From the NCBI GenBank assembly GCA_030538115.1, contig JAUNUP010000007.1, forward strand, positions 1 to 64,000: DNA of 64,000 nucleotides. Direction: 5' to 3'. Shown in pieces: positions 41,808 to 50,174 of the stretch. The notes beneath the pieces are model-generated. The model was not told the origin of the DNA, ran no database searches, and saw only the letters and a list, made by a program, of their open reading frames with translations. The stretch is from Dermatophilus congolensis. GTDB taxonomy: Bacteria > Actinomycetota > Actinomycetes > Actinomycetales > Dermatophilaceae. Each line of letters opens with the position of its first letter. Positions within the stretch are counted from its first letter, which is position 1. The position numbers and the translations under genes were made by a program.

Positions 41808-42815
41808 TCAGCGCGGCGTCAGTTGCGCCCAGACCGACAGGTGATCACTGCCCTCGCCCTCGATGACACCGGCCGTCACCACGTCGTACCCCCGCGCGAG
41901 CACATGGTCGATCTGCACTACCGGCGGCACGAACCAGCCCACCGGCCACGTCCGGGTCCACGGCGCGTAACCCGAGGGTGCGGCCTCCATGCCCTGCAAC
42001 AGCCGACGGAACACGGGGTGCGAGCGGGTCGCGTTGAAGTCGCCCGCCATCACGAGCCGCGGCTCGTCGGCATGAGCATCGCGCCACGTCACGAGGTTCG
42101 ACTGCTCCTGAAACCAGCGGCTCTCCCTCGTCGTTCGTGGCGACCAGGCGTGCACGGCCTTGAACAGGGTGCCGTCCGAGAGCCGCACCACGGGTGAGTC
42201 GAACGCCTCCGCGAACGGAGGCGCAGACGCCCCGACCGGCGCCTGCGTCGCCCTGCCCGGCTCCCCCTCGCGCACCTCGTTACACGCAAGCCCTGGTCGC
42301 AACTCCACGCAGGTCATGGGCTGGTTCGTGAGCACGACCGTGCCGTACGACCCGCCGATACTGCCTGTCGCAAACGGCAGCCGATCGCGGATGCCGAGAC
42401 GCTGCAACGCCTTCCAGTGCGTCGGGCTCTCTTCGATGAGCACCAGCACATCGGGTTCGACCCGCTCCACCGCCTCCATCGTGTGTTCGGGCTGCTCGAG
42501 CCCGAAGAAGGTGTTCGACGCGAGCACCGTGAGCGACCCTGTACCTGCCTCAAGCACGGAGACGGGCTCGCGCGGCTGCTCACTGAAAACATCGGGCAGC
42601 AGCGGAGCCGCGAGCACGAACGAGGCCACCAGCGCCGCCAAAGCTGCCAACCGAGACCAGCGAACGACCAGCAGCGCCAACAGAACACCGGCCCCGGCCG
42701 CGAGCGGCGCCGCGGCCTGAACCACCGGCAAGGCCCACTTACCGTCGACATCGAGAACGCTGGCCAGCGCCACGACGACGATCACTCCGACCGCCGCCCA
42801 TCGCAGCACACGCAT
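41808..42815 (-). CDS. membrane-anchored endonuclease/exonuclease/phosphatase family protein
   Basis: A 335-aa protein. Three hydrophobic helices (about residues 3-20, 28-45 and 50-68) anchor an extracellular EEP (DNase I-like) domain: VLASNTFFG, EPDVLVLIEES, the VVRLSDG strand, VMAGDFNATRSH with the DFN metal/catalytic motif, and the GSDHLSVWAQL end with the catalytic His. The target could be a nucleic acid or a phospholipid head group. The ATG at 42815 is chosen since the first helix begins there; an in-frame start at 42929 would overlap a terminator hairpin. Confidence 0.83.
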   Translation of the reverse strand: MRVLRWAAVGVIVVVALASVLDVDGKWALPVVQAAAPLAAGAGVLLALLVVRWSRLAALAALVASFVLAAPLLPDVFSEQPREPVSVLEAGTGSLTVLASNTFFGLEQPEHTMEAVERVEPDVLVLIEESPTHWKALQRLGIRDRLPFATGSIGGSYGTVVLTNQPMTCVELRPGLACNEVREGEPGRATQAPVGASAPPFAEAFDSPVVRLSDGTLFKAVHAWSPRTTRESRWFQEQSNLVTWRDAHADEPRLVMAGDFNATRSHPVFRRLLQGMEAAPSGYAPWTRTWPVGWFVPPVVQIDHVLARGYDVVTAGVIEGEGSDHLSVWAQLTPR

Positions 42816-42912
42816 GCGTGACCAGACCTCCCGCTCCCCCGTCCGAACCGACGGCCCGATCATCCCGGACCCGTCGCTGTGGGCCGCCACTCCCACAGCC
42901 ACAGCCGACGAC

Positions 42913-42946
42913 AGGAGGGCCCCGACCAAGTGGTCGAGGCCCTCCT
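42913..42946 (-). terminator. hairpin terminator of the TAP-like peptidase gene
   Basis: 16-bp arms 42913-42928 and 42931-42946 (AGGAGGGCC...GGCCCTCCT) pair with one mismatch around a 2-nt loop, 14 nt past the peptidase stop. No U-tract is present. Confidence 0.7.
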
Positions 42947-42960
42947 GATGACGACGATCG

Positions 42961-44697
42961 TCAGTCCAGCGGGGTGAACAGACGGTGGTCGGGGCGGCAG
43001 CTCAAGTCACGTGCCGGGAGCTTGCCGGTGAGCAGGTAGTCGTTGCGCGCCTTGGTCGCGCAGCCGCTCACGTCGAGCGCCCCGTGGCCCCAGCCGGGCA
43101 CGGTCACCAGTCGACTGTTGCTGACGAGCTTGCGCACCGCCTGCGCACCCGAGTACGGGGTCGCCGGGTCGTGCAGCGTGCTCATGACCAGCATGCCGCC
43201 GGCCGGCTTGCTCTTGAACGAGCCCTTGAACGCATTCTCGCCCTTGAACTTCCAGCCTGCACAGACCGAGGTCATGTACGTCCACTGCGGGCCGAACCCG
43301 TTGGCCTGCCTGTCGGCACGCGCCGCCGCCTTGACCCAGGCGTCGTTCGTGTTCGGGTTGTCGGCCTCCGAGCACATGACGCCTTCGGTGGCCACGAAGA
43401 ACATGGCCGGCCACGGCTGCTCCTCCTGCTGGTCGGCAGGGGACACCGGAGGGTCGTACGCGATGCGGCTCTTGCTCATCTTCGCGTCGCGCGCCTCGAG
43501 CTTGCGGTATAGGGCCTGGCCCTTCTTGCCGACCACGGCCTTCGCCTTCTCGGCCTGCGGCATCGTGGCGATGTTCTTGACTTCCTTGTTGATCTCCGTG
43601 ATGAACATCAACAGGTCGGGCACACCCTCACCGTCGTAGAGCATGCCGGTGGTCATGCCGATGAGGTCCTGGTACGTGAAGTAGAGGGCCTCACCCTCGA
43701 TTTCGAGGATCTTCAGCGGAGCCTTGCGCAGGCCCGCGGTCAACTCAGCCCAGTCGTCGCGGATCGTGTCGGCCTGCGCACACTCGTCGGTACCGACGGC
43801 CTCGCACTCGGCGAACGCGGAGAACAGAGCCTCCTGGGCGCCGCGGTGGCTGTTCACGCGGGTCGACACGGGGGTCGTCGCGGCCTGGTTGTTGCGGCCA
43901 GTGGCCCACGCGACCGGGTCGAGAACGCCGTCGACGACCATCGTGCGCACACGGTCGGGGAACATGGCCGCGTACGTCGTGCCGAGGTAGCTGCCGTACG
44001 AGACGCCGTAGAAGTTGATCTTGTCCTGCTTCAGGACGGCCCGGACCCTGTCCATGTCGCGCGCCACGTCGGCGGTCGTCATGTAGTTGAGGATGCGGGG
44101 ATTCGCCGCTTCACACGTCTTGCGGACGAAGGCCGTGTACTCGAACCACTGCTTGCGCTCGGCGTCGGTGACGGGGAACGAGACCGACGGAGGCTGCGGG
44201 TCGTTGGCGCTACCCGGACCCTCACAGATTGCGAGGTCGGAGCCGCCGACACCGCGCGGGTCGACACCGACGATGTCGAACTTGGCGCGCACGTCACGAC
44301 CAAGGATCTGCGCGAACTGCGGCACCGCGAACGTGGCGGGGCCACCGGGGCCGCCCGGGTTGACGAAGATGACACCCTGCTTGCGCTTGGTGTCGTCGGC
44401 AGGGCGGCGCGCGACCGCGAGCTCGATCATCCCCTTGCTCGGGTCGTTGTAGTCGAGCGGCACCGACAAGGTGCCGCACTGAAGGCCGCCGCCACACCTG
44501 GTCCAGGTGATCGAGTCGGTCGGTGCCTGCGGAGCCGCCGTGGGGGTCGGCTCGGCAGTTGCGGTGGATGCCGGAGCCGGCGCCGGGGCCGGCTCGGCGG
44601 AGGCGCTGGTGGCGCCCAGGTACCCCGATGACGTGACAACAGCGACAACGCCTGCCGCGGCAAGCATCGAGCGGGCACGCTTCTTGCCCCTGATCAT
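42961..44697 (-). CDS. secreted alpha/beta-hydrolase peptidase, TAP/SlpD-like
   Basis: A 578-aa exported serine peptidase related to Streptomyces tripeptidyl aminopeptidase and SlpD/E. The signal peptide is about residues 1-34, followed by an Ala/Pro/Thr linker (35-60). The oxyanion region is NPGGPGGP near residue 112, the nucleophile is in YGVSYGSYLG near residue 231, and the C-terminal TAP-like domain supplies Asp (STLHDPATP) and His (GWGHGALDV). It probably trims N-terminal peptides outside the cell. A tandem 11-bp repeat lies 82 bp upstream. Confidence 0.9.
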   Translation of the reverse strand: MIRGKKRARSMLAAAGVVAVVTSSGYLGATSASAEPAPAPAPASTATAEPTPTAAPQAPTDSITWTRCGGGLQCGTLSVPLDYNDPSKGMIELAVARRPADDTKRKQGVIFVNPGGPGGPATFAVPQFAQILGRDVRAKFDIVGVDPRGVGGSDLAICEGPGSANDPQPPSVSFPVTDAERKQWFEYTAFVRKTCEAANPRILNYMTTADVARDMDRVRAVLKQDKINFYGVSYGSYLGTTYAAMFPDRVRTMVVDGVLDPVAWATGRNNQAATTPVSTRVNSHRGAQEALFSAFAECEAVGTDECAQADTIRDDWAELTAGLRKAPLKILEIEGEALYFTYQDLIGMTTGMLYDGEGVPDLLMFITEINKEVKNIATMPQAEKAKAVVGKKGQALYRKLEARDAKMSKSRIAYDPPVSPADQQEEQPWPAMFFVATEGVMCSEADNPNTNDAWVKAAARADRQANGFGPQWTYMTSVCAGWKFKGENAFKGSFKSKPAGGMLVMSTLHDPATPYSGAQAVRKLVSNSRLVTVPGWGHGALDVSGCATKARNDYLLTGKLPARDLSCRPDHRLFTPLD

Positions 44698-45041
44698 TTT
44701 TCCTCCCCTATCGAACCCTCGCCAGACTCCCCTGTCGTTCGACCTGTCTGCGATGGGTTTTCAGGCCCATCCCAGCACGCAGACAAGGTGCAGGCAAGGT
44801 TTTCGCAGGTGCAGATTCGGTTGCTGTTTTGTATGCGAACAGTCAAGAACCACAACGGAACACCGACCCTATCCCGCGCCACCGACAACGTCGCGAGGAG
44901 CAGGCCCCGGGGATACCCCTGCAGGTCAGCACCGCTCGTCCGGGACGACTTACCAAGTCAGGGGCAAACCGATGCAGGAAAGCAACCTGGGCGTTGCCGT
45001 GCCGTGCCGACCTTGTCAGAGGGGTCGGAGAGGATATACGC
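44698..45041. promoter_or_regulatory. 344-bp divergent regulatory region
   Basis: The gap between the divergent peptidase and membrane-protein genes holds a tandem 11-bp direct repeat (GCAGACAAGGT at 44779-44789, GCAGGCAAGGT at 44790-44800), the pattern bound by OmpR/PhoP-type regulators. Near the plus-strand gene, 44958-45000 contains GGGGCAAACC and a small CAGG/CCTG hairpin that look like a structured leader, but no known riboswitch class fits. A CCGACC/GGTCGG hairpin lies just before the GTG. Confidence 0.45.
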
Positions 45042-46118
45042 GTGGCAGGCAAAGACATTCGGGACAGAAGCGGCGGCGGGCACCTCGGTTGGTGGCTCGT
45101 CGTTTCACTGACCCTCGCCAACGTCGCAGCCGTGCTCGCCGCCACGACGGCGAGCCTCGCATTTCCCGCGCTCGCGCTTCTCGCGTGCGCCGCCGCCATC
45201 CCGACTCGCAGTTGGGTCGCTGCGGGTGAGCGCCGCGTGACCGACGGAGCGGGGCGCGTCGTCGCCGCGCTCGCACTGCCCGCCTCGTGGGCCGCTGCCG
45301 TCGGCGCCGACTCCATCGGCTGGGTCGGCACCTCTGCCGCCACCGCACTCTTCTTCGGCTGGGTCGCTGCGCTCGGCATCGCCTGGGCCGGCCTGCGTCG
45401 TCTGCCTCTGCTGCGCACCGCCTCCGCGCTCATCACGGCCGGACTGGCAGCGGCCGCGGCGCTGACCCCCGACTTCACGCTGAGCCTCGTGCCCGTTCAG
45501 GTGCTGCTCACCGGGGTCACCTCGGCATCGTTCATGCCGGCCGTGATGTTGGGCGGGTTGACGGCACTCGCGTCGTCGCTCACGTCCCTGGCGCTCACAC
45601 TGCCCCACCTGCGCGGTGCGACGCCGATGCACAGTCTCGCCCAGTCGTTCGCAGGCCTTACCGGGCTCGCGCTCGTCGGCACCGTCGTCAGCTCCACCCC
45701 GGCTCCTGCCGAGTGGCTCTCGCGAACCGGGTTGGTGCCGCTCGCGATCGGACTCGCCCTCTCCGTCGCACTGCTGGCCGCGGGCTTGTTCACCGCGCGC
45801 ACGACCCCGTTGTCCCGCCGGGGGACGCCCCTGACCGGCCTCGCGCTCGTGGCGACCGCGGCCGGAGGATGGTTCTCGTTCACGGCACAGGGTCTCGCCC
45901 TCGTGGCGGCCATGATTCTGGTCGTGCTCGCCACGGTGTTCGCGCTCGTCTCCGGAACGGCCGCGGCCTCCGCCATCGTGCGAGACGGGCATCGGGTCCG
46001 CGCACGCCTGGCAGTCTCGACTGCACGACGCGCCACCGCGACGGCACCGGCCAACGCCGCACCCGCTACCGCACCCACCGCGGCAGGCATGCCTTCGCCT
46101 CAGCACGCCACGGGCTGA
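45042..46118 (+). CDS. multi-pass membrane protein, unknown function
   Basis: A 358-aa Ala/Leu/Thr-rich integral membrane protein with about ten hydrophobic helices between residues 15 and 325, no obvious charged residues inside the membrane, and a basic then Ala/Pro/Thr-rich cytosolic tail. No transporter or enzyme motif is recognised. The start is GTG 45042, preceded by GGAGAGGA with good spacing; a longer upstream frame lacks a ribosome site and would be polar and basic. It is transcribed alone. Confidence 0.72.
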   Translation: MAGKDIRDRSGGGHLGWWLVVSLTLANVAAVLAATTASLAFPALALLACAAAIPTRSWVAAGERRVTDGAGRVVAALALPASWAAAVGADSIGWVGTSAATALFFGWVAALGIAWAGLRRLPLLRTASALITAGLAAAAALTPDFTLSLVPVQVLLTGVTSASFMPAVMLGGLTALASSLTSLALTLPHLRGATPMHSLAQSFAGLTGLALVGTVVSSTPAPAEWLSRTGLVPLAIGLALSVALLAAGLFTARTTPLSRRGTPLTGLALVATAAGGWFSFTAQGLALVAAMILVVLATVFALVSGTAAASAIVRDGHRVRARLAVSTARRATATAPANAAPATAPTAAGMPSPQHATG

Positions 46119-46166
46119 ACCGGCCGTCACACGCTTCGCCGACCGTGTTGTTCGCCGACCGCGGTG

Positions 46167-46222
46167 ATGGTCAAGGGTTTTCACGAATGGTCAAGACCCG
46201 CCCGCGGCTGGCTAGCTTGACC
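46167..46222. promoter_or_regulatory. repeated GGTCAAG sites upstream of the TetR gene
   Basis: ATGGTCAAG occurs at 46167-46175 and 46187-46195 (20-bp period), and the inverted CTTGACC at 46216-46222. Three spaced copies of one heptamer suggest a protein-binding cluster near the TetR/ABC promoter or the end of the preceding gene. Confidence 0.35.
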
Positions 46223-46336
46223 CCGAGATGACACCGAAGTAGCAGCGATCCAGCTCCGGGACGGTTGCGAAGTCGATCCGATTTGGTTGCGACACAATGA
46301 GATTCCTCACTGGAGGGTGTCGCGACTGGCCTTACG

Positions 46337-46347
46337 TAACGCCGTTA
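46337..46347. promoter_or_regulatory. putative TetR autoregulatory operator
   Basis: TAACG-C-CGTTA, a perfect 5-bp inverted repeat, lies 14 nt before the TetR-family start, where autorepression would be expected. Confidence 0.4.
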
Positions 46348-46361
46348 TGCAGGATGGGACC

Positions 46362-47030
46362 GTGGCACGACCAAAGACATACGACGACGAACTGCGAAAC
46401 ACGTTGATCCGCATCGCTGCCGAGTCGATTGCCGACGGCGGCGAGAGACACATGTCGCTGCGGCCTGTCACCGACGCGGCGCGCACATCCACCACCGCGG
46501 TGTACTCCTTCTTCGGCAACAAAGAAGGTCTCGTCATCGCCGTGTTGCAGGAGGCGCAGGAGAGCTTCGCTCAGCGCCAGGCCTCCGTGCCGGTGACCGA
46601 CGACCCGATCGAAGACCTTGCGAACCTTGGCCTGGCCTACCGCAACTGGGTTCGCGAGAACCCCTCGCTGTACCAGGTGATGTTCGGCGGCACCGTGGAG
46701 GCGACCCGCAACCTCAAGGTCAACGGCTGGCAGCTCTACGACGCGGCCGTGCAGCCGATGCGCTCGCAGGTGCAACGTCTCTACGACCAGGGGCTCATCG
46801 AGGATGTGCCGATCGACCTGGTGGTCGAGTCGATCTGGGCTGCGGTGCACGGGTTCATCCAGCTCGAGAACGCACTGTGGCACGACGACCCGCGGGCCGA
46901 GTCACCCGACCGCTTCGTCGCGCACTGCCGCTCGATGCTGCGCGGCTGGCTCACCATTGCGCACGACCCGGGGGCTGCCGAGTCGATCCGGAATGCCGCC
47001 GCCGCGACCCGCGTTGGCACGGGAGGCTGA
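46362..47030 (+). CDS. TetR/AcrR family transcriptional regulator, WHG-type C-domain
   Basis: A 222-aa repressor. The N-terminal HTH covers residues 5-50: ARPKTYDDELRNTLIRIA, then TSTTAVYSFFGNKEGL with the recognition helix. The C-terminal ligand domain carries the LGLAYRNWVRENPSLYQVMF and WAAVHGFIQLEN segments of the TetR WHG (TetR_C_33-like) group. It precedes the ABC exporter and probably controls it. GTG 46362 is chosen because VARPKTYDD matches the usual family start and AGGATGGG lies upstream; ATG 46347 is an alternative. Confidence 0.88.
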   Translation: MARPKTYDDELRNTLIRIAAESIADGGERHMSLRPVTDAARTSTTAVYSFFGNKEGLVIAVLQEAQESFAQRQASVPVTDDPIEDLANLGLAYRNWVRENPSLYQVMFGGTVEATRNLKVNGWQLYDAAVQPMRSQVQRLYDQGLIEDVPIDLVVESIWAAVHGFIQLENALWHDDPRAESPDRFVAHCRSMLRGWLTIAHDPGAAESIRNAAAATRVGTGG

Positions 47031-47075
47031 CCAGCCCACCCGAATTCGTCACAGGTCTCGGCAACGAGACGAATA

Positions 47076-47118
47076 GGAGACCGTCATCCCGCGCACCAGC
47101 GCCGGGGTGGCGGTCTCC
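47076..47118 (+). promoter_or_regulatory. 8-bp-stem hairpin ahead of the ABC exporter
   Basis: GGAGACCG (47076-47083) and CGGTCTCC (47111-47118) are exact complements enclosing a CCAG/CGGGGTGG inner segment, 20 nt before the exporter start. It could be a TetR operator extension or an mRNA structure affecting translation. Confidence 0.4.
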
Positions 47119-47138
47119 CTCACGAGAAGCGAGTAAGC

Positions 47139-49040
47139 GTGCGAAGCATCGTCCGGCTGCTACGGATGGCCTCACATCTCACCGGCGCGTACGTCGCCAT
47201 CGTCATCACCGGCGTTCTGGCGGCGCTGACCGGGCTGGCGATGCCGTTCATCATCGGGCGGGCCACCGACGTGGTCGTCGGTGCACTGTCGGGCAACGGC
47301 GCCACGACACCCTCCCCCATCACCACCGTGCTGTGGCTGGCCGTCGCCCTGTTCGCGATGGACCTGTTCAACACCGTGATCACCAACGTCGGTGGCTACC
47401 TCGGCGACACCACAGCGGCACGACTGCGACACCAGCTCTCGACCAGGTACTACGCGCACCTGCTGCGGTTGCCGCAAAGCTACTTCGATCGTGAACTCTC
47501 GGGCACGGTGATCAGCCGTCTCAACCGGTCGATCACCGAGACCACGCAATTTCTCAACGGGTTCGCCAACAACTTCTTCCCCATGCTGCTCACGGTGTTC
47601 GGCGTACTCGTGGTCAGCGCGTTCTACTCCTGGCCCCTGACGATCCTGCTGGTGCTCATCTACCCGATCTTCACGTGGCTGACGGCTCTGACGAGCAAAC
47701 GCTGGCAGGTGCTGGAGAGCGAGAAGAACACCCTCATCGACCGGGCCGGCGGGCGTTTCGCCGAGGTCGTGGGCCAGATCCGCGTGGTCAAATCGTTCGC
47801 CGCCGAGCAGCGCGAACTCGACCATTTCCGCTCCGACTACGACGATACGGTCGGCATCACGCGCCGCCAGTCGCGGTTCTGGCACACGATGGACGGCACT
47901 CGACGCGGCACGCTCTCGGTGATCTTTCTCGCCGTCTACGCGCTCATCTTCGTCGAGACCATCCAGGGCGCCTACAGCGTCGGCTCGATGGTGTTGCTCA
48001 TCCAGCTCGTCAACATGGCCCGCCAGCCGGTGATGATGATGAGCTTCCTCGTCGACTCCGCGCAGCGCGCCATCGCGGGCAGCAAGGACTACCTCGCGGT
48101 GATGGACGAGACTCCGGAGCCCGCCGCCGGGCACCTCACGCTCAGCGCCCCAGGGCAGCCCGTGCGCACGACCTCCGATGAAGGTCAGCCAGGCGCGGCC
48201 GCGCCTACGACGCCGGTTGTCGCCACAGGTCGCGCGCTCGGGCCCGACACGGCCACCCCGGGCGCCCCCGCGATCGAATTCGACTCCGTCACGTTCGGGT
48301 ACGGAGACGACCGCGACGTGGTGAGCGACGTGAGCTTCGCCGTGAACGCCGGCGACCAGGTGGCGATCGTCAGCGAGAGCGGCGGCGGCAAGTCGACGAT
48401 CGTGAGCCTGCTGCTCGGTCTCTACCGGCCGCGCGCAGGCCGGATCAGAGTGTTCGGGCACGACATCAGCGACCTCACGCGCGAAGAACTGCGCTCGGCC
48501 GTCGGAGTCGTGTTTCAAGAGCCCGCCCTGTTCTCTGGCACCGTGTCGGAGAACATCGCCTACGGGCGGCCCGAGGCCGACGCCACACAGATCGAGCGCG
48601 CGGCGATGGAGGCGAACGCGCACTCGTTCATTCGCGGCTTCTCCGACGCCTACGACGCCGTCATCGGCGAACGCGGACTGCGCCTCTCCGGCGGTCAGAA
48701 GCAGCGCATCGCCGTCGCCCGCGCGATGCTCAAGGACGCACCGATTCTCGTGCTCGACGAGGCCACCAGCGCCCTCGACACCAAGTCGGAGCGGCTCGTG
48801 CAAGAAGGTCTCGAACGGCTCATGACCGACCGGACGTCGCTCATCATCGCCCACCGCCTGTCGACGATTTCGCGCGTCGACCAGATCATCACGCTGCGCT
48901 CCGGACACGTCGACGAGATCGGCAGCCCTGACGAACTCGCGTCGACCACAGGCATCTACGCCGAGCTGCTCGCTCTGCAGGCCTCCGACTCCAAGCGCGA
49001 CCGGCGGTTGCTGCAACGCCGCTACGGCATGCGGGGCTGA
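47139..49040 (+). CDS. ABC exporter, fused membrane and ATPase domains
   Basis: A 633-aa half-transporter of the MsbA/multidrug type. Six membrane helices lie within residues 15-310. The ATPase domain follows a variable Pro/Thr/Gly-rich linker (about 325-375): Walker A SESGGGKST near residue 415 (the first two positions differ from the usual GPSG), signature LSGGQ near 515, Walker B ILVLDEATSALD near 535, and switch His in IIAHRLST. It should work as a homodimer; the substrate is unknown. The GTG start has only a weak upstream ribosome site. The TetR gene 108 bp upstream is its probable regulator. Confidence 0.93.
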   Translation: MRSIVRLLRMASHLTGAYVAIVITGVLAALTGLAMPFIIGRATDVVVGALSGNGATTPSPITTVLWLAVALFAMDLFNTVITNVGGYLGDTTAARLRHQLSTRYYAHLLRLPQSYFDRELSGTVISRLNRSITETTQFLNGFANNFFPMLLTVFGVLVVSAFYSWPLTILLVLIYPIFTWLTALTSKRWQVLESEKNTLIDRAGGRFAEVVGQIRVVKSFAAEQRELDHFRSDYDDTVGITRRQSRFWHTMDGTRRGTLSVIFLAVYALIFVETIQGAYSVGSMVLLIQLVNMARQPVMMMSFLVDSAQRAIAGSKDYLAVMDETPEPAAGHLTLSAPGQPVRTTSDEGQPGAAAPTTPVVATGRALGPDTATPGAPAIEFDSVTFGYGDDRDVVSDVSFAVNAGDQVAIVSESGGGKSTIVSLLLGLYRPRAGRIRVFGHDISDLTREELRSAVGVVFQEPALFSGTVSENIAYGRPEADATQIERAAMEANAHSFIRGFSDAYDAVIGERGLRLSGGQKQRIAVARAMLKDAPILVLDEATSALDTKSERLVQEGLERLMTDRTSLIIAHRLSTISRVDQIITLRSGHVDEIGSPDELASTTGIYAELLALQASDSKRDRRLLQRRYGMRG

Positions 49041-49241
49041 TGCTGCGCAATCAGCAGGTGCACCCTTCGGACTAGGTCGGATACGATCGTCCAAGACTCT
49101 CGACCGACTCCGGCGCACATCTGCCACCCTCACGGGCGACACCGACCGCATCGACGACCGGCACCGAGGGCCGACAGTATTTTTCTCGGCGCCACCGGGT
49201 TGGGGACTGCGGTACGCGCCATGGGGACGGGGGCTTTCACC

Positions 49242-50156
49242 ATGCAACGACCTGTGATCCGGTGGGCGGCACGCGCGACCGCGCTCGCTGCCAGCGTGTC
49301 GCTTCTCGCCGCCTGCGCCACTCCGAATCGGATGGAAGAGGTGCTGCCGTCGCGGTTCGTCGAGCCGCCGCAGATCTCTGCAGCCGCCGAGACTGCCTTC
49401 GGCAAGGGCGCGGCCGAGGCGTACACCGAGCTCACCGAATGGTCGATGGCCCAGTGGCTGCGCGACCCCCTGCTCGACCCGAAGGCCAAAGACTCGGTCA
49501 ACGCCACGATCCTCGGCCAGGGCATCACCGATCACATGATTCCCGGCACCGCCGACCGCTGGCAGGAGGTCAGCGAGGCGGCCATCGGCGGCGACGAGAA
49601 CGCCCAGCACGTCGTGCAACTCCTCCGGTTCCACAACTGGGTCGAGTCGACCCTGGTCACGCCGGGCGGCTCACCCATCGAGAGCCAGGCCATCTCAAAC
49701 GGCCGCGTCGATGTCGGCAGACCGTGGGCCGATGGAACGGTGCCGATGGTCATCGCTTTCGAGCAGACGGCCCGCATCCAGCTGCTCAACCGGCGCGATC
49801 CCTACCCCGCGACCGTGAACAAAAAGGTGATGTTCTCGGTCGTCCCGTCGAACCTCGTGACCTTCGGGGTGCCCGACGACAAGCCGACCAACCCCGCTCC
49901 GACCTCGAGCGTGCCCACGCCGGAGTCGACCTCGCCCACCGGTGCCGCCGGCCGCAGCGGCACACCCAGCATCGGCACGCTGCAGCACCCCGGCGTCGAG
50001 CGCAACCCCGACGCCAAGTGGCTGATCGCGACGTTCGACGGCGACATCGAACTCGACTTCGACAAGGCGGCGACCGAGCCTCCGGCGGGTCCGGCCGCAA
50101 CGACGGGCATCGAATCGACGGTGGGTGTTACGCCGACCGCGGACGCGACCGAGTAG
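49242..50156 (+). CDS. secreted lipoprotein, unknown function
   Basis: A 304-aa lipoprotein. The signal peptide ends in the lipobox LLAAC (Cys about residue 21). The mature part begins with helices and has mixed alpha/beta character, a Pro/Thr/Ser-rich linker (about residues 210-240), a short beta segment (WLIATFDGDIELDF) and a Pro/Thr tail. No family is recognised. ATG 49242 gives the shortest sensible signal sequence and has GGGGACGGGGG upstream; ATG 49221 is in frame. Confidence 0.75.
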   Translation: MQRPVIRWAARATALAASVSLLAACATPNRMEEVLPSRFVEPPQISAAAETAFGKGAAEAYTELTEWSMAQWLRDPLLDPKAKDSVNATILGQGITDHMIPGTADRWQEVSEAAIGGDENAQHVVQLLRFHNWVESTLVTPGGSPIESQAISNGRVDVGRPWADGTVPMVIAFEQTARIQLLNRRDPYPATVNKKVMFSVVPSNLVTFGVPDDKPTNPAPTSSVPTPESTSPTGAAGRSGTPSIGTLQHPGVERNPDAKWLIATFDGDIELDFDKAATEPPAGPAATTGIESTVGVTPTADATE

Positions 50157-50174
50157 CCGCAGGCTGCTCGGGTG

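Noticed and set aside
42816..42929. N-terminal extension of the EEP-family protein to 42929
   Set aside because: The extra 38 codons overlap a strong terminator hairpin of the upstream gene and add no helix or motif.
47172..49634. Very long minus-strand frame (820 codons) opposite the ABC exporter
   Set aside because: It is antisense to an exporter with every ABC motif intact, is Arg/Gly/His-rich without domains, and arises from G+C-rich third positions.
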